Of a DNA stretch of 64,000 bases, positions 7,770 through 14,372 are shown piece after piece. A model generated the notes under the pieces. It saw only the letters and a list, made by a program, of their open reading frames with translations. It did not search any database and was not told where the DNA came from. Both the position numbers and the translations under genes were made by a program. The stretch is from Amycolatopsis oliviviridis (GTDB taxonomy: Bacteria > Actinomycetota > Actinomycetes > Mycobacteriales > Pseudonocardiaceae). Position 1 is the first letter of the stretch; the number at the start of each line of letters is the position of its first letter. The stretch spans positions 601,040 through 665,039 of the forward strand of contig NZ_BNAY01000004.1 of assembly GCF_014654365.1 (NCBI RefSeq), read 5' to 3'.

Positions 7770-7813
7770 CTGAAAAGCGGAAGGTCGCCGGTTCGACCCC
7801 GGCCCTGGCCACC
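7770..7813 (+). other. attR: 3' half of tRNA-Phe
   Basis: The segment holds the anticodon loop CTGAAAA (anticodon GAA, Phe), the 3' anticodon strand GCGGA, the T arm (GCCGG-TTCGACC-CCGGC), the acceptor strand CCTGGCC and ACC. The bases to the left do not pair as a proper 5' anticodon stem and no D arm or 5' acceptor strand exists, so this is a fragment, not a gene. It is the duplicated attachment core left at the right end of the integrated element. Confidence 0.92.
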
Positions 7814-7823
7814 GCTCAACGAA

Positions 7824-7853
7824 CCGCCTCGATGCACATCGAGGCGGTTTTTT
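7824..7853 (+). terminator. Intrinsic terminator of the host tRNA-Phe
   Basis: CCGCCTCGAT (7824-7833) pairs perfectly with ATCGAGGCGG (7838-7847) around a four-base loop, followed by six Ts. It belonged to the host tRNA-Phe gene before integration and now terminates reading from the element. Confidence 0.92.
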
Positions 7854-7881
7854 CATGCGCCCGGCACGTTGGTCCGATCGG

Positions 7882-7897
7882 TCGAACAATCGTTCTA
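7882..7897. promoter_or_regulatory. SOS-box-like palindrome
   Basis: TCGAACAATCGTTCTA differs at one position from the actinobacterial LexA consensus TCGAAC-N4-GTTCGA. It overlaps a possible -10 (TCTAAT, 7894-7899). The next gene is the secreted HAF-repeat protein at 8014, so it could be damage-induced; chance similarity cannot be excluded. Confidence 0.4.
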
Positions 7898-8013
7898 ATG
7901 CTTGCGTGCGCATTCGTGCGCCGTGAAGCTGTGCGTACGGGGGGACGCGGGCTGTCGAGGAACAGCCCGTGGTGGTGCTGTCCTCCCGGTCTTTTCCTAC
8001 TGGGAGGAAAATC

Positions 8014-9036
8014 TTGCGCACTCTGAGATCCGGCCTGGCCGCGCTGGCGACCGCCGTTGTCGCCACGACCGCCACGCTCGTTTCCGTCGCCACACCCGCG
8101 GCCGCGGCGGCCTGCGCCTATGCCGCCGAACCGCTCGCGTTGCCCGCGGGGGTGACGAGCGCTTTCGTCACCGCGACCGACGGGCGAACCGCCTTTGCCG
8201 GCCCGGGCACCAGCGCGAACGGCCGTCAGCAGTTCGTCGTCTGGCGTGACGGTGTTCCGGAAGGGCTTCCGCCGGTGGGCGGTTCGCTGAACCTGACGGG
8301 GATCAACGCGCAGGGCGACCTGATCGGCTCGTGGTCCGCCGCGCCAGGGGTTTCGACTCCGGAGTGGTACCACGCCGGAGTCCGTCAGCCGTCCGGAGTC
8401 TTCGGGAACGAATCGCCGAGTCTCGACGGGATCAACGCCGCAGGGGACATCGTCGGCCGGATTTCGCGGAACGGAGTACAGAAGGTCGCCGTCTGGCGTG
8501 CCGGTCACCAGGCGGAGCCGCCGGTCGTGTTGTCGACGCCGGACGGCTTCTTCCCGACGACACCGAGGATCGGCGACGACGGAAGTGTCGCGATCTTCGG
8601 TCTGATCGGCGCGGACGCTCACGCGTTCGTCTGGGCTCCGGACGGAACCCGCCGGACCCTCGCCACGCCGCTCGGCGGTGAGATCACCCGGGTGTCGAGT
8701 GTTCGTGGCACCCGGATCATCGGCTCGGCCCTCGGATTCGGGGCGGTCGAATGGGATCTGTCCGGCGCACTGGCGTCGACGCCGGGAACCGAGACGACCG
8801 AAGGGCTCGCGGTGACCTCGGCAGGCACGGTCCTGATGAGCTACCGGAAGCCGGGTGAGCAGACCACGGTCCCGGTCGTCGCCACTCCGGGCGCGACCTG
8901 GCAGTACCTTCCCGCCCCGGCCGGCTCCAGCCGCGCGGTCGCCGGAACGATCACCGACGCCGGGGTCGTCGGCGGCAGCTACGTCGACACGGCGACCGGG
9001 AAGACGGTACCCGTTCGCTGGAAGTGCGCTTCCTGA
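8014..9036 (+). CDS. Secreted HAF-repeat protein
   Basis: TTG 8014 is taken as start because GGGAGGA lies 7 bases upstream and the product then begins MRTLRSGL with a clean Sec signal peptide ending in TPAAAAA. The mature part of about 300 residues has repeating units such as GINAQGDLIGSW, GINAAGDIVGRI and HAFVWAPDGTRR-x-L-x-TPLGG. These match the HAF-type extracellular repeat and probably fold as a beta-propeller. The cellular role of such proteins is unknown. It is the first chromosomal gene beside the element, and a strong GC hairpin follows it. Confidence 0.7.
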   Translation: MRTLRSGLAALATAVVATTATLVSVATPAAAAACAYAAEPLALPAGVTSAFVTATDGRTAFAGPGTSANGRQQFVVWRDGVPEGLPPVGGSLNLTGINAQGDLIGSWSAAPGVSTPEWYHAGVRQPSGVFGNESPSLDGINAAGDIVGRISRNGVQKVAVWRAGHQAEPPVVLSTPDGFFPTTPRIGDDGSVAIFGLIGADAHAFVWAPDGTRRTLATPLGGEITRVSSVRGTRIIGSALGFGAVEWDLSGALASTPGTETTEGLAVTSAGTVLMSYRKPGEQTTVPVVATPGATWQYLPAPAGSSRAVAGTITDAGVVGGSYVDTATGKTVPVRWKCAS

Positions 9037-9046
9037 TCGGACCAGC

Positions 9047-9079
9047 GCGGCCGCCCCGGTGCGAAGCCGGGGCGGCCGC
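9047..9079 (+). terminator. GC-rich hairpin after the HAF-repeat gene
   Basis: GCGGCCGCCCCGG (9047-9059) pairs perfectly with 9067-9079 over a 7-base loop, 11 bases past the stop. There is no T-tract, a common situation in actinomycetes. Confidence 0.7.
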
Positions 9080-9147
9080 CCCCGATACACAGCGGGCTCA
9101 CAGGCAATCAACAGGTCATTGCCAAGCAACGGCAGCAGTGTCACCGC

Positions 9148-10365
9148 ATGACGCGAGCTCGCCCCTCCAAGGCCTGGGTGCTCAACGGTGTCCTGATCGT
9201 GCTGCTGGCCGGAGCAGGTCTCGGGATATACCAGGCATTCAGTCCCGAACAGAACACCGCGCAGGCCCAGACCCGCAGTACGCCGGTCCGCCGGGCCACG
9301 GTCACCGAGACCGTCTCCGCCGCCGGGACCCTCGCCAGCGGGTACACCGGCACCGCGAACTTCGCCACGGCCGGCAAGGTCGCGTCGATCGACGTGAAGG
9401 TCGGCGACGTCGTGTCGGTGGGGCAGAAGCTCGCGACCATCGACAGCGCTCAGGCCACGAAGGAGCTGAAGGTCGCGAAGGCGAACCTCGTGGTCGCGCA
9501 GGACAATCTCGACACCGCGGAGACAGCGGAGGACACCCCCGCCACCGGCCAGAACGCTCAAAGCGCGCAGACTAGTGTCGCCTCGGCGCAGGCCAAGCTG
9601 GACCAGGCCGAGCTCGACGTCCAGAACGCCCAGACCGCGCTCGACGACACCACCCTCACCGCGCCCGGCGCGGGAACGGTCACCGCGATCAACGGCACCG
9701 TCGGACAGCAATCCTCCAGCGGTTCTTCAGCGAGTTCCCAGACGTCGAGCGGGAACCAGGGGAACTCCAACGCCTCGACGTCGTCTTCGTCCAGTGGCGG
9801 CAGCGGATTCATCACCATCACGAACATGACCGACCTGGTCGTCGACACCTCGATCGCGGAGATCGACGTCAGCAAGGTCAAAGCGGGCCAGAAGGCGACG
9901 GTGACGCTGAACTCCTCGCCCGACAAGCCGGTCCAGGCGACCGTCTCCAGCGTCGACCTGACGCCGACGACCAGCGGCAGCGTCGTCTCCTACAAGACGA
10001 AGCTGGCGCTGGCCAGCCCGCCGGAAGGCTTGCGGCCCGGCCAGTCCGCGAGTGTCGTGGTCACCGTCGCCGAGGCGCAGAACGCGTTGAGCGTCCCCGC
10101 CGCCGCGGTGCGGACCACGGGCGGCACGAACGTCGTCACCGTGCAGGAGAACGGCCGGGAAGCCCCGCGCCAGGTGCAGGTCGGGATCCGCGGCGAGTCG
10201 ACGGTGCAGATCACCTCGGGGCTCACCGAAGGGGAGAACGTCGTGCTGACCGCGACGGCCGCCACCGGCACCGGCGGTACCAACCGGACGGGCGGCACGG
10301 GAGGTTTCCCCGGCGGCGGCCAGCGCGGCACCGGCACCGGAGGCGGATTTGGCGGTCGGGGATGA
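9148..10365 (+). CDS. MacA-like membrane fusion protein
   Basis: The 405-residue protein has one N-terminal membrane anchor (residues about 12-31) and an HlyD/MacA layout. A lipoyl-like half precedes a coiled-coil hairpin rich in Ala/Gln (residues about 105-180), and the second half-motif (LTAPGAGTVTAINGTVGQ) and barrel follow. A Ser-rich insertion of about 30 residues sits after the second half-motif, and the C-terminus is a Gly/Thr-rich tail. The stop overlaps the ATP-binding gene (ATGA), which defines a MacA-MacB type exporter operon. The substrate is unknown. No strong ribosome binding site precedes ATG 9148. Confidence 0.88.
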   Translation: MTRARPSKAWVLNGVLIVLLAGAGLGIYQAFSPEQNTAQAQTRSTPVRRATVTETVSAAGTLASGYTGTANFATAGKVASIDVKVGDVVSVGQKLATIDSAQATKELKVAKANLVVAQDNLDTAETAEDTPATGQNAQSAQTSVASAQAKLDQAELDVQNAQTALDDTTLTAPGAGTVTAINGTVGQQSSSGSSASSQTSSGNQGNSNASTSSSSSGGSGFITITNMTDLVVDTSIAEIDVSKVKAGQKATVTLNSSPDKPVQATVSSVDLTPTTSGSVVSYKTKLALASPPEGLRPGQSASVVVTVAEAQNALSVPAAAVRTTGGTNVVTVQENGREAPRQVQVGIRGESTVQITSGLTEGENVVLTATAATGTGGTNRTGGTGGFPGGGQRGTGTGGGFGGRG

Positions 10366-11066
10366 ACCCGGTGATCGCGGTCTCCGGACTGCGCAAGACC
10401 TACGGCGAAGGGGAGACCGCCGTGCACGCGTTGCGCGGCGTCGACCTCACCGTCCTGCCCGGCGAGTACGTCGCGATCATGGGCGCGTCCGGTTCGGGCA
10501 AGTCGACCCTGCTGAACATGCTGGGCTGCCTCGACGTGCCGACCTCGGGCGAGTACCTGCTCGACGGATTCGGCGTCGGCGAACTCAACGAGCGTCAGCT
10601 GGCGTTGCTGCGCAATCGCAAGATCGGCTTCGTCTTCCAATCCTTCAATCTGGTTCCCCGCACCTCCGCTGCGTCCAATGTGGAGCTTCCGCTTGTCTAC
10701 AGTGGACTTCGCCGGTCGGTACGGCGCGAGCGCGCGCTCGCCGCGCTGGAGATGGTCGGGCTGTCCGACCGGGCCAAGCACTTGCCGAGCGAGCTGTCCG
10801 GCGGGCAGATCCAGCGCGTGGCCGTGGCGCGGGCCCTCATCACCGGACCGGCGATGCTGCTGGCCGACGAGCCCACGGGCAATCTCGACAGCCGCAGCAC
10901 CGCGGACGTCCTCGGCGTCTTCGACCGGTTGAACCGCCTCGGCCGCACCATCGTGGTGATCACGCACGAGGACGAGGTCGCCGCGCACGCCCGCCGTGTG
11001 GTCCGTGTCGACGACGGGCTGATCGTCTCCGACGAGGCGACCCGTGCGGTGGGGGTGGCGTCGTGA
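10362..11066 (+). CDS. MacB-type ABC transporter ATP-binding protein
   Basis: This 234-residue ATPase shows Walker A GASGSGKST, signature LSGGQIQRVAVARAL, Walker B AMLLADEPTGNLD and the switch His in IVVITHEDEVA. It matches the MacB/LolD branch that energises periplasmic adaptor-dependent export and FtsX-like permeases. The start overlaps the adaptor stop and the stop overlaps the permease start (GTGA), so the three subunits are translated as a coupled set. Confidence 0.95.
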   Translation: MNPVIAVSGLRKTYGEGETAVHALRGVDLTVLPGEYVAIMGASGSGKSTLLNMLGCLDVPTSGEYLLDGFGVGELNERQLALLRNRKIGFVFQSFNLVPRTSAASNVELPLVYSGLRRSVRRERALAALEMVGLSDRAKHLPSELSGGQIQRVAVARALITGPAMLLADEPTGNLDSRSTADVLGVFDRLNRLGRTIVVITHEDEVAAHARRVVRVDDGLIVSDEATRAVGVAS

Positions 11067-12265
11067 ACTTCCTGGAGATCCTGCGGTTCGCGATCCGCGG
11101 TCTCACCGCGAACAAACTGCGGTCGGCGCTGACGACGCTCGGCATCACCATCGGCGTCGCGGCGGTCATCCTGCTCGTGGCGGTGGGGAACGGCGCTTCC
11201 GCCGCCATCGCGGCGAGCATCCAGGGACTCGGCACCAATGTCGTCACCGTGTCCCCGGTACGCGGCGGCGGCCAGGGCGCGACGGCGCGCCCGCTGACGG
11301 TGCAGGACGCGCACGCGCTCGTCGACCCGGTCGGCGCGCCGGACGTCAAGGCGGCGTCGCCGGTGGTGACGACGACGGCGACGGCGACCCGGGGCCAGAC
11401 GTCGTACGACATCCCGAGCGTCGTGGGCACCGAACCCGCGTACTTCACCACGACCAACAAGGAGATAGCCGACGGCGCGTTGTTCACCGCCGAGGACGTC
11501 ACGGCCGCGCGGAAGGTCGTCGTCCTCGGCGCGACGACGGCCCAGTCGATCTTCGGCACGGCCAAGCCGGTCGGCGGGAACGTGCTGCTCAACGGCATCC
11601 AGTTCACCGTCGCCGGGGTGCTGAAGGCCCAGGGGAGCACCGGGCCGCAGAACGCCGACGACGTCGCGATCGCGCCGATCTCGGCGGTCCAGAACTCCTT
11701 GGCGGGCTACGGAAGCCTGAGCCAGATCGCCGTGCAGGCGGCGGGCGCGGACTCGGTTTCCCTCGCCCAGGCCGAAATCACCGCGATCCTCAACGCGCGG
11801 CACGGGATCCGCGCCGGCGGCACCGCGGACTACCAGATCCAGAACTCCGAACAACTGCTCGCGACCCGCACTTCCGCCACCGAGACGTTCACCGTGCTGC
11901 TGGCCGCCGTCGCGGCGATCTCGCTGCTGGTCGGCGGGATCGGCGTCACCAACATCATGCTGGTGACGGTGACCGAACGGATCCGCGAGATCGGCATCCG
12001 CAAGGCCGTCGGGGCGCCGCGTTCGGCCATCCTCGGCCAGTTCCTCGCCGAAGCGACCATGCTCAGCCTGTTCGGCGGCCTGCTCGGCGTCGCGATCGGG
12101 CTGATCGGCAGCCGGTTCACGATCTCCGGGATCCAGCCGGTCGTGGTGCCGTCCTCGATCTTCCTGGCGTTCGCGGTTTCCGCCCTGATCGGGCTGTTCT
12201 TCGGCGTCTTCCCAGCGAACCGGGCCGCGAAGCTGCGGCCGATCGACGCCTTGCGTCACGAATAG
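11063..12265 (+). CDS. MacB/FtsX-type ABC permease
   Basis: The 400-residue protein starts at GTG 11063, overlapping the ATPase stop. It has an N-terminal transmembrane helix (residues about 18-40), a large MacB periplasmic core-type extracellular domain, and three C-terminal helices with the family motif TERIREIGIRKAVGAPR between them. The products of the three genes and a small membrane protein downstream would form one tripartite-like efflux or mechanotransmission complex in a single-membrane cell. Confidence 0.93.
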   Translation: MNFLEILRFAIRGLTANKLRSALTTLGITIGVAAVILLVAVGNGASAAIAASIQGLGTNVVTVSPVRGGGQGATARPLTVQDAHALVDPVGAPDVKAASPVVTTTATATRGQTSYDIPSVVGTEPAYFTTTNKEIADGALFTAEDVTAARKVVVLGATTAQSIFGTAKPVGGNVLLNGIQFTVAGVLKAQGSTGPQNADDVAIAPISAVQNSLAGYGSLSQIAVQAAGADSVSLAQAEITAILNARHGIRAGGTADYQIQNSEQLLATRTSATETFTVLLAAVAAISLLVGGIGVTNIMLVTVTERIREIGIRKAVGAPRSAILGQFLAEATMLSLFGGLLGVAIGLIGSRFTISGIQPVVVPSSIFLAFAVSALIGLFFGVFPANRAAKLRPIDALRHE

Positions 12266-12273
12266 GAGTCTCG

Positions 12274-12543
12274 ATGCCGTCTACTGAACCGACCGCGGAG
12301 GACATCGTCGCCGGTCCGGCGGTGACCGGTGACCTCCACGGCGAGATGCGCCGCGCCGCCAGGCCGTTCTCCAGGACGACGCAGGTGCTGGCCGGTCTGG
12401 TCGCGCTCGCGGCCGTGTTCGCGCTCGGCGCCTGGACGCACGCCGTATTCGGCCCGGCGTCTTCCCCGGCACCTGCCCGGCAGGTCGTCGCGCCGAACGG
12501 ACAGGGGCAGGCGGACGGACCCCGGGGCACGACGGGACGGTGA
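12274..12543 (+). CDS. Small single-pass membrane protein of the exporter operon
   Basis: The 89-residue product follows the permease by 8 bases with AGGAG upstream of ATG 12274. It has a charged N-terminal cytoplasmic part, one hydrophobic helix (VLAGLVALAAVFALGAW, residues about 38-55) and a Pro/Gly-rich outer tail. No domain is recognised. Its place at the end of the operon suggests an accessory subunit of the MacAB-type exporter. Confidence 0.75.
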   Translation: MPSTEPTAEDIVAGPAVTGDLHGEMRRAARPFSRTTQVLAGLVALAAVFALGAWTHAVFGPASSPAPARQVVAPNGQGQADGPRGTTGR

Positions 12544-12666
12544 CCGCGCAGCCCGGCACCCAGGAAGCGCGAAGGTGGGGCTGACCCCAGCGACGGCACT
12601 ACGGCAGACGGGATGGATCGGTGTCCCCGCTCTCCTACGGTTCTGGTGACGCCTTGAGCGTCCACA

Positions 12667-13207
12667 GTGGACCGAGTGAGAGCAGGGTATGGGGATCAAG
12701 CGAATCGTCAACCGTCGGACGTGCTGCCGCATATCTCCGCCCGCAACATCGCCCGTGACATGGACGTCGACGAGTTCGCCGCCTGGGCGGCGCCGCGGCA
12801 CCAGCGCCTAAGTCTCGGAAGGACCGCCGCCGAGGTCCGCGCCGGGATGGAGAAGGTCATCCGTGACGCGAAGCGGGCACCGGTGAAGGTCGGCGAGGAC
12901 ACGCTGTACGAACGCACGATCCCCTTCGTCTACTACGTCGCCTCCTCCGACGACCGCGAGAACGAGCAGTTCGCCGCGACCGTCCGGGCGCTGAAGGGGA
13001 TGGAGCTGCCGTCGAACTGGCTGCTGGGGATCACGAAGTTCTTGAACCACCCCGGATTGAGCGGCATCGAGAACAGCGGCAGCGCGCAGAGTTCCCTCAT
13101 GCTGGCGCTGGTCTGCGGCGACACCCCCGCGCTGCGCGGAAGCCGCGGTCAACCGCTACCTCCTGGACGGCACGCTGCCCGCCCAGGCCACGGTCTGCGC
13201 GCAATGA
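12667..13207 (+). pseudogene. Decayed secreted alpha/beta-hydrolase (TAP-like peptidase)
   Basis: The reading frame from 12667 holds pieces of the tripeptidyl aminopeptidase-like hydrolase family out of continuity. DVLPHISARNIARDMD normally precedes the nucleophile elbow, but the elbow is missing and the text jumps to FAAWAAPRHQRL. LVCGDTPALRG then runs directly into a C-terminal piece. From 13139 the sequence makes sense only in another frame (EAAVNRYLLDGTLPAQ), ending at TGA 13205. Signal peptide, catalytic serine region and much of the core are absent. At least two internal deletions and one frameshift explain this. Family assignment is by eye. Confidence 0.65.
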
Positions 13208-13246
13208 TCTTGACCTCGATCTAGGTGGAGGTGTCAGGCTGGAGGC

Positions 13247-14068
13247 ATGACACTCGCACCTGAGCAGGTCGACGAATGGACCGTCGGCACCCTCGATCTC
13301 GACGCGTACCTCGGCCGGATCGGCCAGGACCGCGCGAAGCCTTCCGCCGCCGCGTTGCGTGAGCTGGCGAAGGCGCACGTCCTGGCCGTTCCGTTCGAGA
13401 ACGTCGACGTCGTTTTGGAACAGCACAAGGGGATCGCGCTCGAAGACGTGATCGGCAAGCTCGTCCGCCGTCAGCGCGGCGGCTACTGCTACGAGCACGG
13501 AAGCCTCTTCGCCGCGGCCGCCGAGCAGCTCGGCTACCCCGTGCGCCGCCTGGTTGCGCGAGTGCAGCCGCAGCGGCCCGGCCCGTACACGCACATGACG
13601 CTCGTCATCGAGGCCGACGGCGTCCAGCACCTGGTCGACGTCGGTTTCGGCGCGGGGATGCTGGTGCCGATGCCGTTGGTCGACGGCGCCGTGGTGGAGC
13701 AGGCGGGCTGGCCGCACCGGCTCGTCGCCGACGGCGACTGGTGGCGCTTGCAGAAGCAGGAGGGCGACGACTGGACCGACTTGCACGCCTTCACGCTCAC
13801 GCCGATGCACCGGATCGATTACGAGGTCTACCACCACTACACGTCGACGCATCCGCGTTCGCCGTTCACCGGGCAGCTGGTGATCATGCGCCTGGAGGAG
13901 GGGCTCAGCCGCAAGCTGGTCGGCAGCGAGTTCATCGTCGAACGCCCGGACGGGACCAAGGAGACCACGCCGGTCCCGGCCGAGCGGCTCGACGCGACGC
14001 TGCGCGAGCTGGACGTCGTCCTCACCGAGGACGAACTCGCGAAGCTCCTGAAGATCTACCCGGGCTGA
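13247..14068 (+). CDS. nat: Arylamine N-acetyltransferase
   Basis: The 273-residue enzyme has the NAT triad in order: Cys81 in RGGYCYEHG, His116 in YTHMTL and Asp131 in LVDVGFG. It transfers acetyl or propionyl groups from CoA to arylamines. In actinomycetes relatives act in sterol-derived CoA metabolism or in ansamycin chain release. No polyketide genes are nearby, so a general xenobiotic or metabolic role is more likely. GGAGG precedes ATG 13247. It is convergent with a small GNAT protein 4 bases downstream. Confidence 0.93.
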   Translation: MTLAPEQVDEWTVGTLDLDAYLGRIGQDRAKPSAAALRELAKAHVLAVPFENVDVVLEQHKGIALEDVIGKLVRRQRGGYCYEHGSLFAAAAEQLGYPVRRLVARVQPQRPGPYTHMTLVIEADGVQHLVDVGFGAGMLVPMPLVDGAVVEQAGWPHRLVADGDWWRLQKQEGDDWTDLHAFTLTPMHRIDYEVYHHYTSTHPRSPFTGQLVIMRLEEGLSRKLVGSEFIVERPDGTKETTPVPAERLDATLRELDVVLTEDELAKLLKIYPG

Positions 14069-14072
14069 GGGT

Positions 14073-14372
14073 TTAGAGCTCGAACTCGGCGCGCTTGTCC
14101 TCTGGGACGAGATCCTCGTACTCGCGGTGCTTCGCGATGTACGAGCGCACGTACGGGCAGTAGGGCAGGACGGACTTGCCCTGCGACCGGACGTCGTCGA
14201 GCGCGGCGGTGACGAGCTTGCCCGCCAGGCCCTGGCCGGCGAAGTCGTCCGAGATCTCGGTGTGCAGGAACAGGACCGCGTCTCCTCGGGTGCGGGTATC
14301 CACGAACCCGGCGGTCTTCCCGTCCACGACGATGTCGTAGCGGTTTTCCCCGGCTTTGATCTCGACACTCAT
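14073..14372 (-). CDS. Small GNAT N-acetyltransferase (YjdJ type)
   Basis: This 99-residue protein is a minimal GCN5-like acetyltransferase. It shows DTRTRGDAVLFLHTEIS, then the acetyl-CoA loop FAGQGLAGKLV, then the C-terminal signature LPYCPYVRSYIAKH of the Gcn5-related CG family. Substrates of this family are largely unknown. ATG 14372 overlaps the stop of the large GGDEF-EAL gene (ATGA), so it is its translationally coupled downstream partner. Confidence 0.85.
   Translation of the reverse strand: MSVEIKAGENRYDIVVDGKTAGFVDTRTRGDAVLFLHTEISDDFAGQGLAGKLVTAALDDVRSQGKSVLPYCPYVRSYIAKHREYEDLVPEDKRAEFEL

Larger units (their letters stand above)
1..7813. mobile_element. Right part of an AICE integrated in tRNA-Phe
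   Basis: The segment holds the standard core of an actinomycete integrative and conjugative element of the pSAM2/pMEA100 type: an FtsK-like dsDNA translocase, a RepSA-type rolling-circle initiator, an excisionase and a tyrosine integrase, in that order. It ends at a 3' fragment of tRNA-Phe next to int. The plus-strand fragment lies on the right, so the intact, reconstituted tRNA-Phe should lie left of position 1 and the left end of the element is outside the window. pMEA100 of Amycolatopsis mediterranei is known to use tRNA-Phe, so this is probably a relative. No antibiotic-resistance or obvious cargo gene is visible in this part. Confidence 0.88.

Noticed and set aside
7770..7813. A complete tRNA-Phe gene
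   Set aside because: Only the 3' half from the anticodon loop exists; the upstream bases do not form the D arm or the 5' acceptor strand.
7898..8026. Small frame starting at ATG 7898 right after the SOS-like box
   Set aside because: The product is short, Cys/Trp/Gly-rich and without a ribosome binding site, and it overlaps the better-supported TTG start of the secreted protein.
9148..12543. Naming the MacAB-type operon as a macrolide exporter
   Set aside because: The architecture fits MacAB, but nothing in the sequence or neighbourhood indicates the substrate.
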